This document shows, piece by piece, positions 32,161 through 40,916 of a stretch of DNA of 64,000 nt. Each line of letters begins with the position of its first letter. The first letter of the stretch is position 1. The position numbers and the translations under genes are program-made. This DNA is from UBA7803 sp041690675 (GTDB lineage: Bacteria; Pseudomonadota; Gammaproteobacteria; Pseudomonadales; Azotimanducaceae), in assembly GCA_041690675.1 (NCBI GenBank), contig JAWLGU010000004.1, positions 1 through 64,000 of the forward strand. Direction: 5' to 3'. The notes beneath the pieces were generated by a model, which searched no databases, was not told the origin of the DNA, and was given only the letters and a program-made list of their open reading frames with translations.

Positions 32161-33381
32161 TCACAGCCCGCGCCCGAGGGGCAGCACCTGAACCTCAGCG
32201 CCGTCCTGCAGGTTGCCTGCGTCCTTCGGAATTCGTACCAGGCAGTTGGCGCGACTGAAACTGGCGAGTCGATTCGAGCTCTGATCCCCGGTCACCGAGA
32301 CTTCCAGTCGCCCGTCGCGGCTGCGCACGCTGCCGCGCTGAAATTCTTCCCGTCCCGGCTGGTGACGAATCTCCCCGCGCAGCACGGCGGGAACCGTCAG
32401 CGGCGCCTCGGGCTCCATGCCGCATAGCCGCTCCAGCGACGGCTTCACCAGGATCAGCGCGGTGACGATGGTGGAGACCGGATTCCCCGGAAGACCGAAG
32501 AAGGCGGCGTTGCGCAGGCGGCCGTAGGCCAGCGGCTTCCCCGGCTTCAGGTTGAGCTTCCAGAGCTGCAGCCGGCCCACCTCGGCCACCACGTTCCGGA
32601 CATGATCGGCCTCACCCACCGAAACTCCGCCGCTGGTGATGACCGCCTCGCAGTCGTCGTCCGCCAGCTCCAGCGTTGCGCGAATTGACCCGGGGTTGTC
32701 GGGAACGATTCCCATGTCGACCACGTGCACCGGCAGATGGGCGAGCAGGGCGCTCAGGGTCGTTCGATTGGCGTCGAAGATCTGACCCGGCCCCAGGGCG
32801 CCACCGGGTTCCACCAGCTCGTCACCGGTGGAAAACACGGCGACCCTGGGGCGGCCGTGCACCGCCACCTGGGTGATGCCGCAGGCGGCCAGCCAGCCCA
32901 GGTCGTACTCCGTCAGGCGCCTGCCCGGGTCGAACATCGGTGTCCCGGCGGCCACGTCGTGCCCCGGGTGGCGCACATGATCCCCGGGGCTCACCGGTGT
33001 GTGGACGACGATGGTGTCCTGGTCGCGGCTGCAGTCCTCCTGGATCGCCACCGCGTCGAGCCCTTCCGGGACCGCTGCGCCGGTGAAGATCCGCACGCAC
33101 GCGCCCTTGGGAAGGGGGCCGTTCGCGGGACGGCCGGCGTAGCTCGTGCCGGCGAGGGTGAAGCGATGAGGCGGTGCCTCGATGGCATCGCGGCTGCGCA
33201 AGGCGTAGCCGTCCATGGCGGAAGCGGGGAACGGCGGCAGGTCCACGGGGGCGACGACGCGCTCTGCGAGCACCCTCCCAAGGGCGTCACGCAGCGCCAC
33301 CTGCTCGCGGTCTCGGGTCGGCCGAGTGTCGGCCAGGATCAGGCGTCGCGCCTCGTCCAGATCGGTCCTCTGCTCAGTCAC
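32161..33381 (-). CDS. moeA: Molybdopterin molybdenumtransferase MoeA
   Basis: Inserts molybdenum into adenylated molybdopterin to form the cofactor. 406 residues from GTG 33381 (GGAG nine bases ahead); the frame extends upstream without homology. Family signatures: PPFPASAMDGYALRS, RIFTGAAVPEGLDAVAIQED, VAVFSTGDELVEPG, GQIFDANRTTLSALL, VITSGGVSVGEADHVRNVV and FFGLPGNPVSTIVTALIL. C-terminal beta domain present. No other molybdenum cofactor gene is nearby. Divergent from tsaB with a 52-base gap. Confidence 0.95.
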   Translation of the reverse strand: MTEQRTDLDEARRLILADTRPTRDREQVALRDALGRVLAERVVAPVDLPPFPASAMDGYALRSRDAIEAPPHRFTLAGTSYAGRPANGPLPKGACVRIFTGAAVPEGLDAVAIQEDCSRDQDTIVVHTPVSPGDHVRHPGHDVAAGTPMFDPGRRLTEYDLGWLAACGITQVAVHGRPRVAVFSTGDELVEPGGALGPGQIFDANRTTLSALLAHLPVHVVDMGIVPDNPGSIRATLELADDDCEAVITSGGVSVGEADHVRNVVAEVGRLQLWKLNLKPGKPLAYGRLRNAAFFGLPGNPVSTIVTALILVKPSLERLCGMEPEAPLTVPAVLRGEIRHQPGREEFQRGSVRSRDGRLEVSVTGDQSSNRLASFSRANCLVRIPKDAGNLQDGAEVQVLPLGRGL

Positions 33382-33433
33382 GCGAGCACTCCGCTGTTCG
33401 CCTGCAACCACTCCGGTCGGATAACATGACTCG

Positions 33434-34111
33434 ATGACGACGCTACTTGCCGTAGAGACTTCCGGGGCGCTGTGCTCGCTGGCTGTGTTCGCCTCCGGGC
33501 GCTGGTTCGAGGATACACAGAACGTGCAGCGGCTGCACAATCAGGTGGTCCTCGGCCGCCTGGACGCGCTGACCCGCGCCGTCGGCGTGCCCAGAAACGG
33601 CTTCGACGTGGTCGCCTTCGGCGCGGGACCCGGCTCGTTCACCGGCGTGCGCATCGCCGCGGCATTGTGCCAGGGCGTGGCGTTCGCCAGCGGCGCGCGG
33701 GTGGTGCCGGTGTCGTCTTCCCAGGCGCTGGCCGCTGCGGCATGGCGCGCGTGCGCGCATCCGCACGACGTGATCCGGATCCTCACCGTCACCCGGTCCC
33801 GGCGGGATGCCTACTACCTGGCTGGTTACGAGGCGGGCGCTGGGCGGATTCCCCTGCAGTGTCTGGCAGATCGCCTGCATCAGGGAGCCGATCCGCCCGA
33901 GGATCTTTCCGCGGAGCGCTGGACCGGGGCGGGGGAGCGTCCCTCGTGGTGGCCCGAGTCCGGCGGGTTCCTGGCGGACGTCGCGGTTACCGCGCGGGTG
34001 GTGGGTGAGCTGGCTCTGGTAGCCCTGGCCGCCGGAGAGAGCGTGGCACCGGCGGCGGGGCTGCCCCGCTACGTGGCCGGGGATTCGCCCTGGCGTCCGG
34101 CGCGATCGTGA
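33434..34111 (+). CDS. tsaB: tRNA t6A37 biosynthesis protein TsaB
   Basis: Partner of TsaD, TsaC and TsaE in adding threonylcarbamoyl to A37 of ANN-decoding tRNAs. 225 residues. N-terminal ASKHA-type fold: LLAVETSGALCSLAVFASG, LHNQVVLGRLDAL and the hallmark GAGPGSFTGVRIAAAL. The C-terminal half is diverged, as usual. ATG 33434. GTGA overlap with rsmJ. Confidence 0.93.
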   Translation: MTTLLAVETSGALCSLAVFASGRWFEDTQNVQRLHNQVVLGRLDALTRAVGVPRNGFDVVAFGAGPGSFTGVRIAAALCQGVAFASGARVVPVSSSQALAAAAWRACAHPHDVIRILTVTRSRRDAYYLAGYEAGAGRIPLQCLADRLHQGADPPEDLSAERWTGAGERPSWWPESGGFLADVAVTARVVGELALVALAAGESVAPAAGLPRYVAGDSPWRPARS

Positions 34112-34851
34112 CGGGCGACCACAGCGCCGGGGTCCTGTATCACCATCGCGAGGCGCGGGATCTGGCCGGGCGCTGGGCCCATCTGTTCCGCCTGGTGGAG
34201 CGGGACGCGCCGCCTGCGGATCACGCCGGTTTCTACCTCTGGGCGGTGGACGATCATCTCGAGCTGCGTCGGGGGCCGGGACGCGTGGGGAGGCGCGACG
34301 GCGCCTGGGTGCCCTGCTCCGAGTTACAGCGCCGGGCCGATCAGGCGGGCGAGCTGGCGCGAGCCTGTGACGCCGGAGCGGCGCCCGTGGTGCTGGACGC
34401 ACTCGCCGGATGGGGCGTCGATGGCCTCGTGCTCGCCAGCCGCGGGTGCCGGGTGACCCTCGTCGAGCGGCATCCCATGCTCAGCGCGCTGGAGCAGGAC
34501 CTGGCGCGTCGCAGCGGCCTGGCCGCGGTCAGCCGATACGGCGACGGCTTCGAGGTGATCGGGGAGGGCCGGTGCTACGACGTGGTCTACCTCGACCCCT
34601 TGTTCCCCGAGCGACGCAAGGGCGCGCTGCCGGGAAAGCGCATGCAGTTGCTGGCGGCGCTGACGACGCCGGATTCACGACCGCTGGAAACCTGGCTGGA
34701 CGCGGCCATAGCGGCGGCGCGGCGGCGGGTGGTGCTGAAGCGCAGGTTGAAGGATCCGCAGTGCCGGACGCCTGACTGGCAGATAACGGGTCGAACGGTT
34801 CGCTACGACGTCTATCGGGGGCTGGCGGAATCGCCCTCCCGCTCTTCCTGA
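34108..34851 (+). CDS. rsmJ: 16S rRNA (guanine-1516-N2)-methyltransferase RsmJ
   Basis: SAM-dependent methyltransferase of small-subunit rRNA. 247 residues: LDALAGWGVDGLVLASRG and VTLVERHPMLSALEQDL form the SAM fold. The diagnostic VYLDPLFPERRKGALPGKRM is near residues 155-175 and VLKRRLKDP follows. GTG 34108 overlaps the tsaB stop. The last 40 bases overlap the end of plsB on the other strand. Confidence 0.93.
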   Translation: MTGDHSAGVLYHHREARDLAGRWAHLFRLVERDAPPADHAGFYLWAVDDHLELRRGPGRVGRRDGAWVPCSELQRRADQAGELARACDAGAAPVVLDALAGWGVDGLVLASRGCRVTLVERHPMLSALEQDLARRSGLAAVSRYGDGFEVIGEGRCYDVVYLDPLFPERRKGALPGKRMQLLAALTTPDSRPLETWLDAAIAAARRRVVLKRRLKDPQCRTPDWQITGRTVRYDVYRGLAESPSRSS

Positions 34852-37292
34852 CGCACCGCGTTGCGGAAATCCGGATCCACGACGTGCTCGGAAGCCTTCA
34901 GCACATCCTCCACCAGGGGGTCCCACACCAGTGAACCGTCCTCCTGCTCGGAGACCACCCGGTTCTGAATCAGATCGTCGACGAAGCGATTGAACAGCCG
35001 GGCGTCGAAGAACTCCGGCGCGTTCAAGCCGTAGAGGCGGGAGATCTTCTGCGCCACGTCGTGACTGCGCTGCTGCAGGGACGATCGCGTGTGGGTGGCC
35101 TGGCCGGCGTGAAACAGCAGGCCGACGACGATGTACAGGCGTTCCAGCGTGGGCATGATCAGCTCGGCCAGCAGCCGCAGCTGGCCATGCTCCCGGGCGT
35201 TCGCGGGCGGCGCCGCATAGCCCCCTCCAGCGGCCTGCACCAGCAGCCCGCACTGCACCATGTGGTCGAGCCAGCGCGGCACGGCGTCGGCGGTTTCCGG
35301 AGACTGCAGCTCGTCGGCGATGTACGGGAAGACGGTGGCGGACATGCGATTGAGCGCCGCCAGGCTGGCGGGCCGTCGGCGATTGCGAGTCAGGCAGGCG
35401 AGGAGAGACGGCAGCGCCAGCACGTGGACCACGTTGTTGCGGTACCAGGTCATCAACACCGCCGCGAAGGGTGTATGGCTCAGCACGTCGCCGTACGCAT
35501 GGGTCTCTCGGGTGAGCATGCCCAGGGACTCTACCCGGCGAACCAGCTCCTGGGGCGTGGCCTCGGGCAGCGTGTAGTCGTGATGGGGAGCATCCCGCCG
35601 CAGCAGAGTGAGATAGCACTCGAGCTGAGCGAGCAGCGAGGTCTCCTCGACGGCGATGCGCGGCGTGCTCAGGGTGACCAGCGCCACCAGGTTGACGGCG
35701 TTGACGGCGGCGCTGGCGTTGATCCGGCTCATGATCTCCCGCCCCAGCGTCACCGCTGCGTCGCCCGGGTCGGAGCGGTCCAGGCCGGCGCTCTCGAGCC
35801 ACGGACCGAGGCGCAGCGGCCGGCCGATCTTCACGTCCACCGCGCCGAAGTTCTGGCGAATCAGGCGCAGGCTGCGGAACACGTCCGTCAGGGATTCCCG
35901 CTTCTTCTCCGCTCCCTTCAGCTCGTCCAGATAGCTGCCGGCCTCCACCAGCTTCTCGTAGCCCACGTACACGGGCAGCAGCGCCAGGGGCCGGGGCACG
36001 CCGCGCCGATGATGCTCGAGGGTCATCTTCAGCAGCCCCACCCGGGCCGGCAGCAGGCGGCCGGTGCGCGTCCGTCCACCTTCGGGGAAGAACTCCACGC
36101 TGTGTCCGCGGCGGTAGACCTGGTAGAGATACTCCGCGAACACCGCGGCGTAGAGCGGGTCGTCGCGGAAGCTGCGGCGCATGAAGAACGCGCCACCGCG
36201 ACGCAGGATGCTGCCGAGGATCGGCTGGTTGAGGTTATCGCCCGCGGCGATGTGGGGAATCATCAATCCGTGCTGAAACAGCAGATACGACAGCAACAGA
36301 TAATCCAGGTGGCTGCGGTGCGAGGGCACGTAGATCAGGGTGTGGGTGTCGGCGATCTCCATGAGACGCTCGCGGCCGTGAAAGGCGACGCCCTGGTAGA
36401 TGCGGTTCCAGAACCAGCGGAGCAGCCGTTCGAGAACGCGGATGGTCGGGTAGGACAGGTTCGACGGGATCTCCCTGGCATAGCGGCGAGCCCGCTTCTC
36501 CAGGCGCGCGCGTGCCGCCGGATCGCTCTCCAGCTCGATCTCCGCCCGCACGCTGCGGCTCAGCAGAATCTGCCGGGTGAGGGTGCGCTGGTGGGAGATG
36601 TCCGGCCCCATGGTGGCCACCCGCTGGTTACGCAGGCGGACGCGCAGCAGGCGCGCGGCGCGGCGAAGCATGCGCTGACCGTCGGCGCCTCCGGCGAGTT
36701 CCTGGAGTGGCAGCGGCTGACCGAAGTGGACCACGATGTCCTTGCGCGACAGGAGCAGGTTCACCAGGCGCTTCAGCCGCGAGGTAACGGCCCAGTTTTC
36801 CGAAAGGATCAGCCGGAACACGGATCCTTCCCGGTTGGGCGACCGGCCCCAGTAGATGCCTACGGGCACGATGGCGCCGGGCAGCGGCTGTTCCGCCTGG
36901 CCCACCTGCTCGAGCAGATCCACCATGCGGCTCGAGTAGCTGGCCATCGTATTGCGCCGGAACCAGCCGTGGGAGGCGCGACGCAGGAAGAAGAAGCGTC
37001 GCTCCTCGTGAACGTTACCCACCTCCAGTGGCTGCAGGGGCCCCGGGAGGCCCAGTTCCTCGGTGACCAGATCCAGGACGATGAGGTCGGACAGCGAGCG
37101 GTTTTCCAGAACGTACAGGAGGGGCGCGGCGGCGCGGTCGCCGCCGGCTTCACCGCCGCCGCAGGCGGCGCGGGCGCCGCAGGCGCAGGCGACGAGCTGA
37201 TCCGGATCGAGGCCCGCCTTGCGCGGTTCGATGAGGGCGCCGATGAGCCACCGGTCGACCCGGTACAGTACCCGCTTCAGCCGTTGCAGCAT
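34812..37292 (-). CDS. plsB: Glycerol-3-phosphate 1-O-acyltransferase
   Basis: First acylation in phospholipid synthesis, at the inner membrane, using acyl-ACP or acyl-CoA. 826 residues, normal for PlsB. The acyltransferase motifs are in the middle: H-x4-D in VPSHRSHLDYLLLSYLLF, GAFFMRRSFRDD, EFFPEGGRTRTGRLLPAR and PLALLPVYVGYEKL. Last gene of the minus-strand run, 21 bases after gspD; no terminator is visible and its end runs under rsmJ. Confidence 0.96.
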   Translation of the reverse strand: MLQRLKRVLYRVDRWLIGALIEPRKAGLDPDQLVACACGARAACGGGEAGGDRAAAPLLYVLENRSLSDLIVLDLVTEELGLPGPLQPLEVGNVHEERRFFFLRRASHGWFRRNTMASYSSRMVDLLEQVGQAEQPLPGAIVPVGIYWGRSPNREGSVFRLILSENWAVTSRLKRLVNLLLSRKDIVVHFGQPLPLQELAGGADGQRMLRRAARLLRVRLRNQRVATMGPDISHQRTLTRQILLSRSVRAEIELESDPAARARLEKRARRYAREIPSNLSYPTIRVLERLLRWFWNRIYQGVAFHGRERLMEIADTHTLIYVPSHRSHLDYLLLSYLLFQHGLMIPHIAAGDNLNQPILGSILRRGGAFFMRRSFRDDPLYAAVFAEYLYQVYRRGHSVEFFPEGGRTRTGRLLPARVGLLKMTLEHHRRGVPRPLALLPVYVGYEKLVEAGSYLDELKGAEKKRESLTDVFRSLRLIRQNFGAVDVKIGRPLRLGPWLESAGLDRSDPGDAAVTLGREIMSRINASAAVNAVNLVALVTLSTPRIAVEETSLLAQLECYLTLLRRDAPHHDYTLPEATPQELVRRVESLGMLTRETHAYGDVLSHTPFAAVLMTWYRNNVVHVLALPSLLACLTRNRRRPASLAALNRMSATVFPYIADELQSPETADAVPRWLDHMVQCGLLVQAAGGGYAAPPANAREHGQLRLLAELIMPTLERLYIVVGLLFHAGQATHTRSSLQQRSHDVAQKISRLYGLNAPEFFDARLFNRFVDDLIQNRVVSEQEDGSLVWDPLVEDVLKASEHVVDPDFRNAVRQEEREGDSASPR

Positions 37293-37313
37293 GAGATCCG
37301 CGGCGTCCGGAGA

Positions 37314-39239
37314 TCAGGGGCGGCCCCGGAACAGCTCCTCCGGTGGCACGTCGCCGCTGCGGGAGCGGATCTCCACTTCCCAGACATCGTCGTACTTCCG
37401 GTTGGTGACCTGATCCGCCTCCGCCTTGTTGCGGATCACCGTGGGGCGCAGGAAGACGAGCAAGTTGCGTTTGGTGTGGTTCTTGGTGGTGGAGCGGAAC
37501 AGGTGGCCGAGCACCGGAATGTCGCCGAGCAGCGGCACCTTTCTGACGCTGTCGTTGATGTCGTCCTGAATGAGCCCGCCCAGCACGATGGTCTGGCGGT
37601 CGTCGGCCAGGATGGTGTTCTCCACCGTGCGCTTGGAGGTCACCACGTCGGAGAACGCATCGGCGCCGATGGCGCTCTCCACCACGTTCGTGATCTCCAG
37701 GCCCACTTCCAGGCTCACCGCAGTGTCCTCGTGGATATGAGGGGTGACGGTGAGTTGAAGGCCCACGTCCTCGCGCTGAATGGTGGTGAAGGGGTTGGTG
37801 GCGCCTTCGCCCGTGGTGGTGAAGGTGCCGGTGCGGAACGGTACCTCGTTGCCCACGACGATCTTCGCCTCCTGGTTGTCCAGGGTCAGAATGCTCGGGG
37901 TGGAAAGCAGGTTGGCATCGGAGTTCGTGGCCAGTGCCCGCACCACCGCGCCGAAGGACAGATCGCCGGCATCGATCCTGGCAGCGGCCAGAGTGGGGCT
38001 GTCGAGGGATGCCAGGCCGGAAAGCACGTCCACCTGTCCGGCCTCCCCGACGATGTTGTCCAGGAGGCTCGAGATCACCCCGTCCAGGGTGGTGGAGACC
38101 AGGGGAACGGTGTTGCCGCTCTCGTCCGCGGCCGCCATCTCCACGCCGATCTGGGACGTGTCGGTGATGGAGACCTCGACGATGGCGGCCTCGATCAGCA
38201 CCTGGGTGCGGCGGATGTCCAGGCGGTCGAGGATGTCCTGAATCTCGTTCATCACCCCCGGATCGGCCCGGACCACGATGGCGTTCAGGCTGTCGTCGGC
38301 CCGGATCATGGTCTCCGGCCGTGCGGCCTCCTCGCCGTTGCCCCCGCGCTCCGCATCCACCATGCCCTCCAGCAGCTCCGCCACCTTGGTGGCGTCCGCG
38401 TACTTGAGGTAGATGACCTGGGTGCCGCCGGTGACCGTGGCGGGCTGGTCGAGCTTCTCCACCAGCTTGAGGATTTCGGCGACGGGCCGGGGTTTGCCCC
38501 GCAGCACCAGGGAGTTGTTGCGCTCGTTGGCGATCACCTGGATGCGCTGGGGGCCGGTGGCGCCGCGGCCGAGCTGATCCGGGGCCATCATTTCCAGCAT
38601 CGCCACGACGCTGCCAACGAAGGCCTCCTTCAGCGGCACCACGACGATTTCGTCCTCGTCCGCCACGTCGATCTGCTCGATGATGCGCATCATTCGCAGA
38701 ATGTTGTCGGCGTGATCGCTGATGATGACGACATTGGGGTTGGCGACGGCGGCGATGTGTCCGTACTGGGGAATCAGGGGACGCAGAATCTTCACCAGCT
38801 CGGCGGATTCGACGTTCTGAGCGGGCACGACCCGGGTGACCAGCTCTTCCGGGGGCAGCCGGCTCAGTCCGCCCTCCGCTCCCGGGCTCTGCTTGGCTGT
38901 GGCCATCTGCTGGATGCGGATGACGCTGCCGGAGGGCACGGCGGTCCAGTTGTGAACCCGCAGCACCGACAGGAACAGCTCATAGACGGCGTCGGCGGTC
39001 ATGGGCGTGCTGGAGATCACCGTGACGCTGCCCTTGATGCGCGGATCCACCACGAATGTCTTGCCGGTGATCTCCGCCACCTGAGCGACGAACTCGCTCA
39101 GATCGGCGTTCTTGATGTTGATCTTCCAGGTCTGGGAAGCGGCCGGTTCTTCCGCCGCCCAACTGCCGGTGGCGGCCGGCACCAGGAGCAGCAGACCCAT
39201 CAGCATCGCAGCCAGGCTTCGCGCTTTCGTTGTCATCAT
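37314..39239 (-). CDS. gspD: Type II secretion secretin GspD
   Basis: Outer-membrane channel of the type II secretion system. 641 residues: signal peptide (LAAMLMGLLLLVPAATGSWA), N0 domain (INIKNADLSEFVAQVAEITG), repeated N1-N3 domains (NVESAELVKILRPLIPQYGH, EAFVGSVVAMLEMMAPD, YADATKVAELLEGMVDA), then the secretin core (VLIEAAIVEVSI, LLSTPSILTLDNQEAKIVVG, VPLLGDIPVLGHLFR). The start overlaps the gspC stop (ATGA). gspE-M are not here. Confidence 0.96.
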   Translation of the reverse strand: MMTTKARSLAAMLMGLLLLVPAATGSWAAEEPAASQTWKINIKNADLSEFVAQVAEITGKTFVVDPRIKGSVTVISSTPMTADAVYELFLSVLRVHNWTAVPSGSVIRIQQMATAKQSPGAEGGLSRLPPEELVTRVVPAQNVESAELVKILRPLIPQYGHIAAVANPNVVIISDHADNILRMMRIIEQIDVADEDEIVVVPLKEAFVGSVVAMLEMMAPDQLGRGATGPQRIQVIANERNNSLVLRGKPRPVAEILKLVEKLDQPATVTGGTQVIYLKYADATKVAELLEGMVDAERGGNGEEAARPETMIRADDSLNAIVVRADPGVMNEIQDILDRLDIRRTQVLIEAAIVEVSITDTSQIGVEMAAADESGNTVPLVSTTLDGVISSLLDNIVGEAGQVDVLSGLASLDSPTLAAARIDAGDLSFGAVVRALATNSDANLLSTPSILTLDNQEAKIVVGNEVPFRTGTFTTTGEGATNPFTTIQREDVGLQLTVTPHIHEDTAVSLEVGLEITNVVESAIGADAFSDVVTSKRTVENTILADDRQTIVLGGLIQDDINDSVRKVPLLGDIPVLGHLFRSTTKNHTKRNLLVFLRPTVIRNKAEADQVTNRKYDDVWEVEIRSRSGDVPPEELFRGRP

Positions 39240-40186
39240 TGTTGAAGCGAGGCGGTCACGAAGAACCGCCGCGTCCCCCGCTGTACTTCGAGACGGGCCG
39301 ACCCTTGGGCCAGCACGTTGTCCATTTCCAGTCGGTCCTGCTCGAGATCGCCGACGGGTCGGCCGTTGACGGAAAGAATCACGTCCCCCGGCTGCAGGCC
39401 AGTTTGACTGAGGTACGGTGACTGGGCAAGGTTGCCGAGCCGGTAGCCTTCTGCCGCGCCATCGGCGACGGCGCTCACTCCCAGCGACTGCAGGGTCCCG
39501 GCCGGATCCTGTTCCAGCCGTTCCCGGTACTCGTCGACGAGCGCCCGCACCGACTGCTCGTCCGGCGTGGCCTCGTCCGGGGGCGGTTCCATGGCCGCAT
39601 CCTCGAATTCGTCAGGCAGGGGTTCCATGACCGGCTCGTCGAAGCCCGCCTCCGGCTCGGGCAATGTGGCTCGCGCGGCGATGGCCGCGCTGCCGGTGGG
39701 GAAATGCAGGGTTTCTCGGATACCCGCCCGGCGCAGCACCACGTGGGTGGGATGCACTTCGAGCAGGGCCGCGTTACCGGGAACGTCCTCGCCCACGGTG
39801 TAGAGCTGACCCGGCTTGCCCCGCTGGGCGATGATGGCGGCGGAATTCTCCGGCCGGTCGGCCACGAACACCCCCAGCAGCTCCAGCGGCAGCTGGGTGG
39901 CCACCGCCGGGGCCTCCGCCACCTGAGCGCCGCCGGACTCCGCGGCGCCGAACAGGTTGCTGGCGAGAATGGCGTTCACGTCCACCGGGGGAGTGGAAGA
40001 CTGCGCGGTCGCCGACCGCGCGTCCGTCACCGGTCCCGTGGGCGGAGGCGACAGGAAGTAGAGCACGCTGGTGGCCAGGGTGTAGGCGATGGCCGCCACC
40101 ATGAGCCAGCGCGCCGGCACGGCGAGCTTCGCTGCGAGGTCATGCACTTGTTGGCTCCGCGGATGGCCGGTGCGTCTTGCTAACAC
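39236..40186 (-). CDS. gspC: Type II secretion inner-membrane protein GspC
   Basis: Links the inner-membrane platform to the secretin and helps choose substrates. 316 residues from GTG 40186 with AGGA six bases ahead; TTG 40213 is less likely. One N-terminal membrane segment (WLMVAAIAYTLATSVLYFL), the homology region (LPLELLGVFVADRPENSAAI, LYTVGEDVPGNAALLEVHP), an acidic Pro/Glu linker, and a C-terminal PDZ domain (YLSQTGLQPGDVILSVNGRP). Directly follows gspN and precedes gspD. Confidence 0.92.
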   Translation of the reverse strand: MLARRTGHPRSQQVHDLAAKLAVPARWLMVAAIAYTLATSVLYFLSPPPTGPVTDARSATAQSSTPPVDVNAILASNLFGAAESGGAQVAEAPAVATQLPLELLGVFVADRPENSAAIIAQRGKPGQLYTVGEDVPGNAALLEVHPTHVVLRRAGIRETLHFPTGSAAIAARATLPEPEAGFDEPVMEPLPDEFEDAAMEPPPDEATPDEQSVRALVDEYRERLEQDPAGTLQSLGVSAVADGAAEGYRLGNLAQSPYLSQTGLQPGDVILSVNGRPVGDLEQDRLEMDNVLAQGSARLEVQRGTRRFFVTASLQQ

Positions 40187-40193
40187 GCTGATC

Positions 40194-40916
40194 CTAAAAG
40201 AGTTGTTCCTCAACCTCTAGCACCACTTCATGGTCGGGGTGAGAACCGGGCCAAGAGTTCCCTGCCAGCCGGGTCATCATCTTCGTGACGCCGATCCACA
40301 GGAAGCCGTTCTCCTGCAGCCGGGCCCGCAACAGCGGCGTCTGGCCGCCCTCGGGAAACACCACGGCTTCGAGCCCATCGCCCAGGTAGGCCACCAGCGG
40401 CGGCAGCCGGGCCGAGTGGTCGCGCCCGGAGAGCCGGTAGCGCACCGGTCCGCCGGCCCAGCTCACGCTGCCGGCTGCGGTTCCCGCACGACTCTGCTGC
40501 AGATCGTAGGGCACCTGCAGCTGCAGGCTCTGCAGGGTCAGATCGCCGGCGATGGCGATGTCGTAGGGCGCCAGCCAGCGATTGGCGAACGAGGACGCCG
40601 CGTGCCCGTCCAGCACCGCCTCGGCGGTGCCCGGACCGAGTTGAACGGTCCCGCTGAGGTCGTGCTCCGCCCCGGTGAGGCTGACATGATATCCCAGGGC
40701 TCCCTGCAGAAGAGTGAGGGGTCGAAACCGCCAGCTGATCCGGCCGGCCCGCTGCTTCGCCAGGTAGAGGTCGGCGCTGCCTTTCCACACCGTCCCGGCG
40801 GGCTCCAGCAGATCCATGCCGGTCCCCGTGAGAGGCGGGCGCAGCAGACTCGCCGGCGCAAACGCCACGGCGAACGCGACGAACAGCAGAGCACCGATCA
40901 GCAGGGTCCTGATCAT
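40194..40916 (-). CDS. gspN: Type II secretion protein GspN
   Basis: Accessory component of some type II systems, anchored in the inner membrane. 240 residues from ATG 40916: N-terminal membrane segment (LLIGALLFVAFAVAFAPASL) and a beta-rich periplasmic part (LLEPAGTVWKGSADLYLA, ISWRFRPLTLLQGALGYHV), as in the family. Its ATG overlaps the dapE stop (ATGA), coupling secretion genes to the lysine operon. Call rests on topology, composition and the gspC/gspD neighbours. Confidence 0.85.
   Translation of the reverse strand: MIRTLLIGALLFVAFAVAFAPASLLRPPLTGTGMDLLEPAGTVWKGSADLYLAKQRAGRISWRFRPLTLLQGALGYHVSLTGAEHDLSGTVQLGPGTAEAVLDGHAASSFANRWLAPYDIAIAGDLTLQSLQLQVPYDLQQSRAGTAAGSVSWAGGPVRYRLSGRDHSARLPPLVAYLGDGLEAVVFPEGGQTPLLRARLQENGFLWIGVTKMMTRLAGNSWPGSHPDHEVVLEVEEQLF

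Noticed and set aside
35061..39245. Plus-strand open frame of 1394 codons
   Set aside because: It is antisense to plsB and gspD, which have complete motifs. Composition (His, Gln, Gly, Val) is typical of the complement of GC-rich genes.
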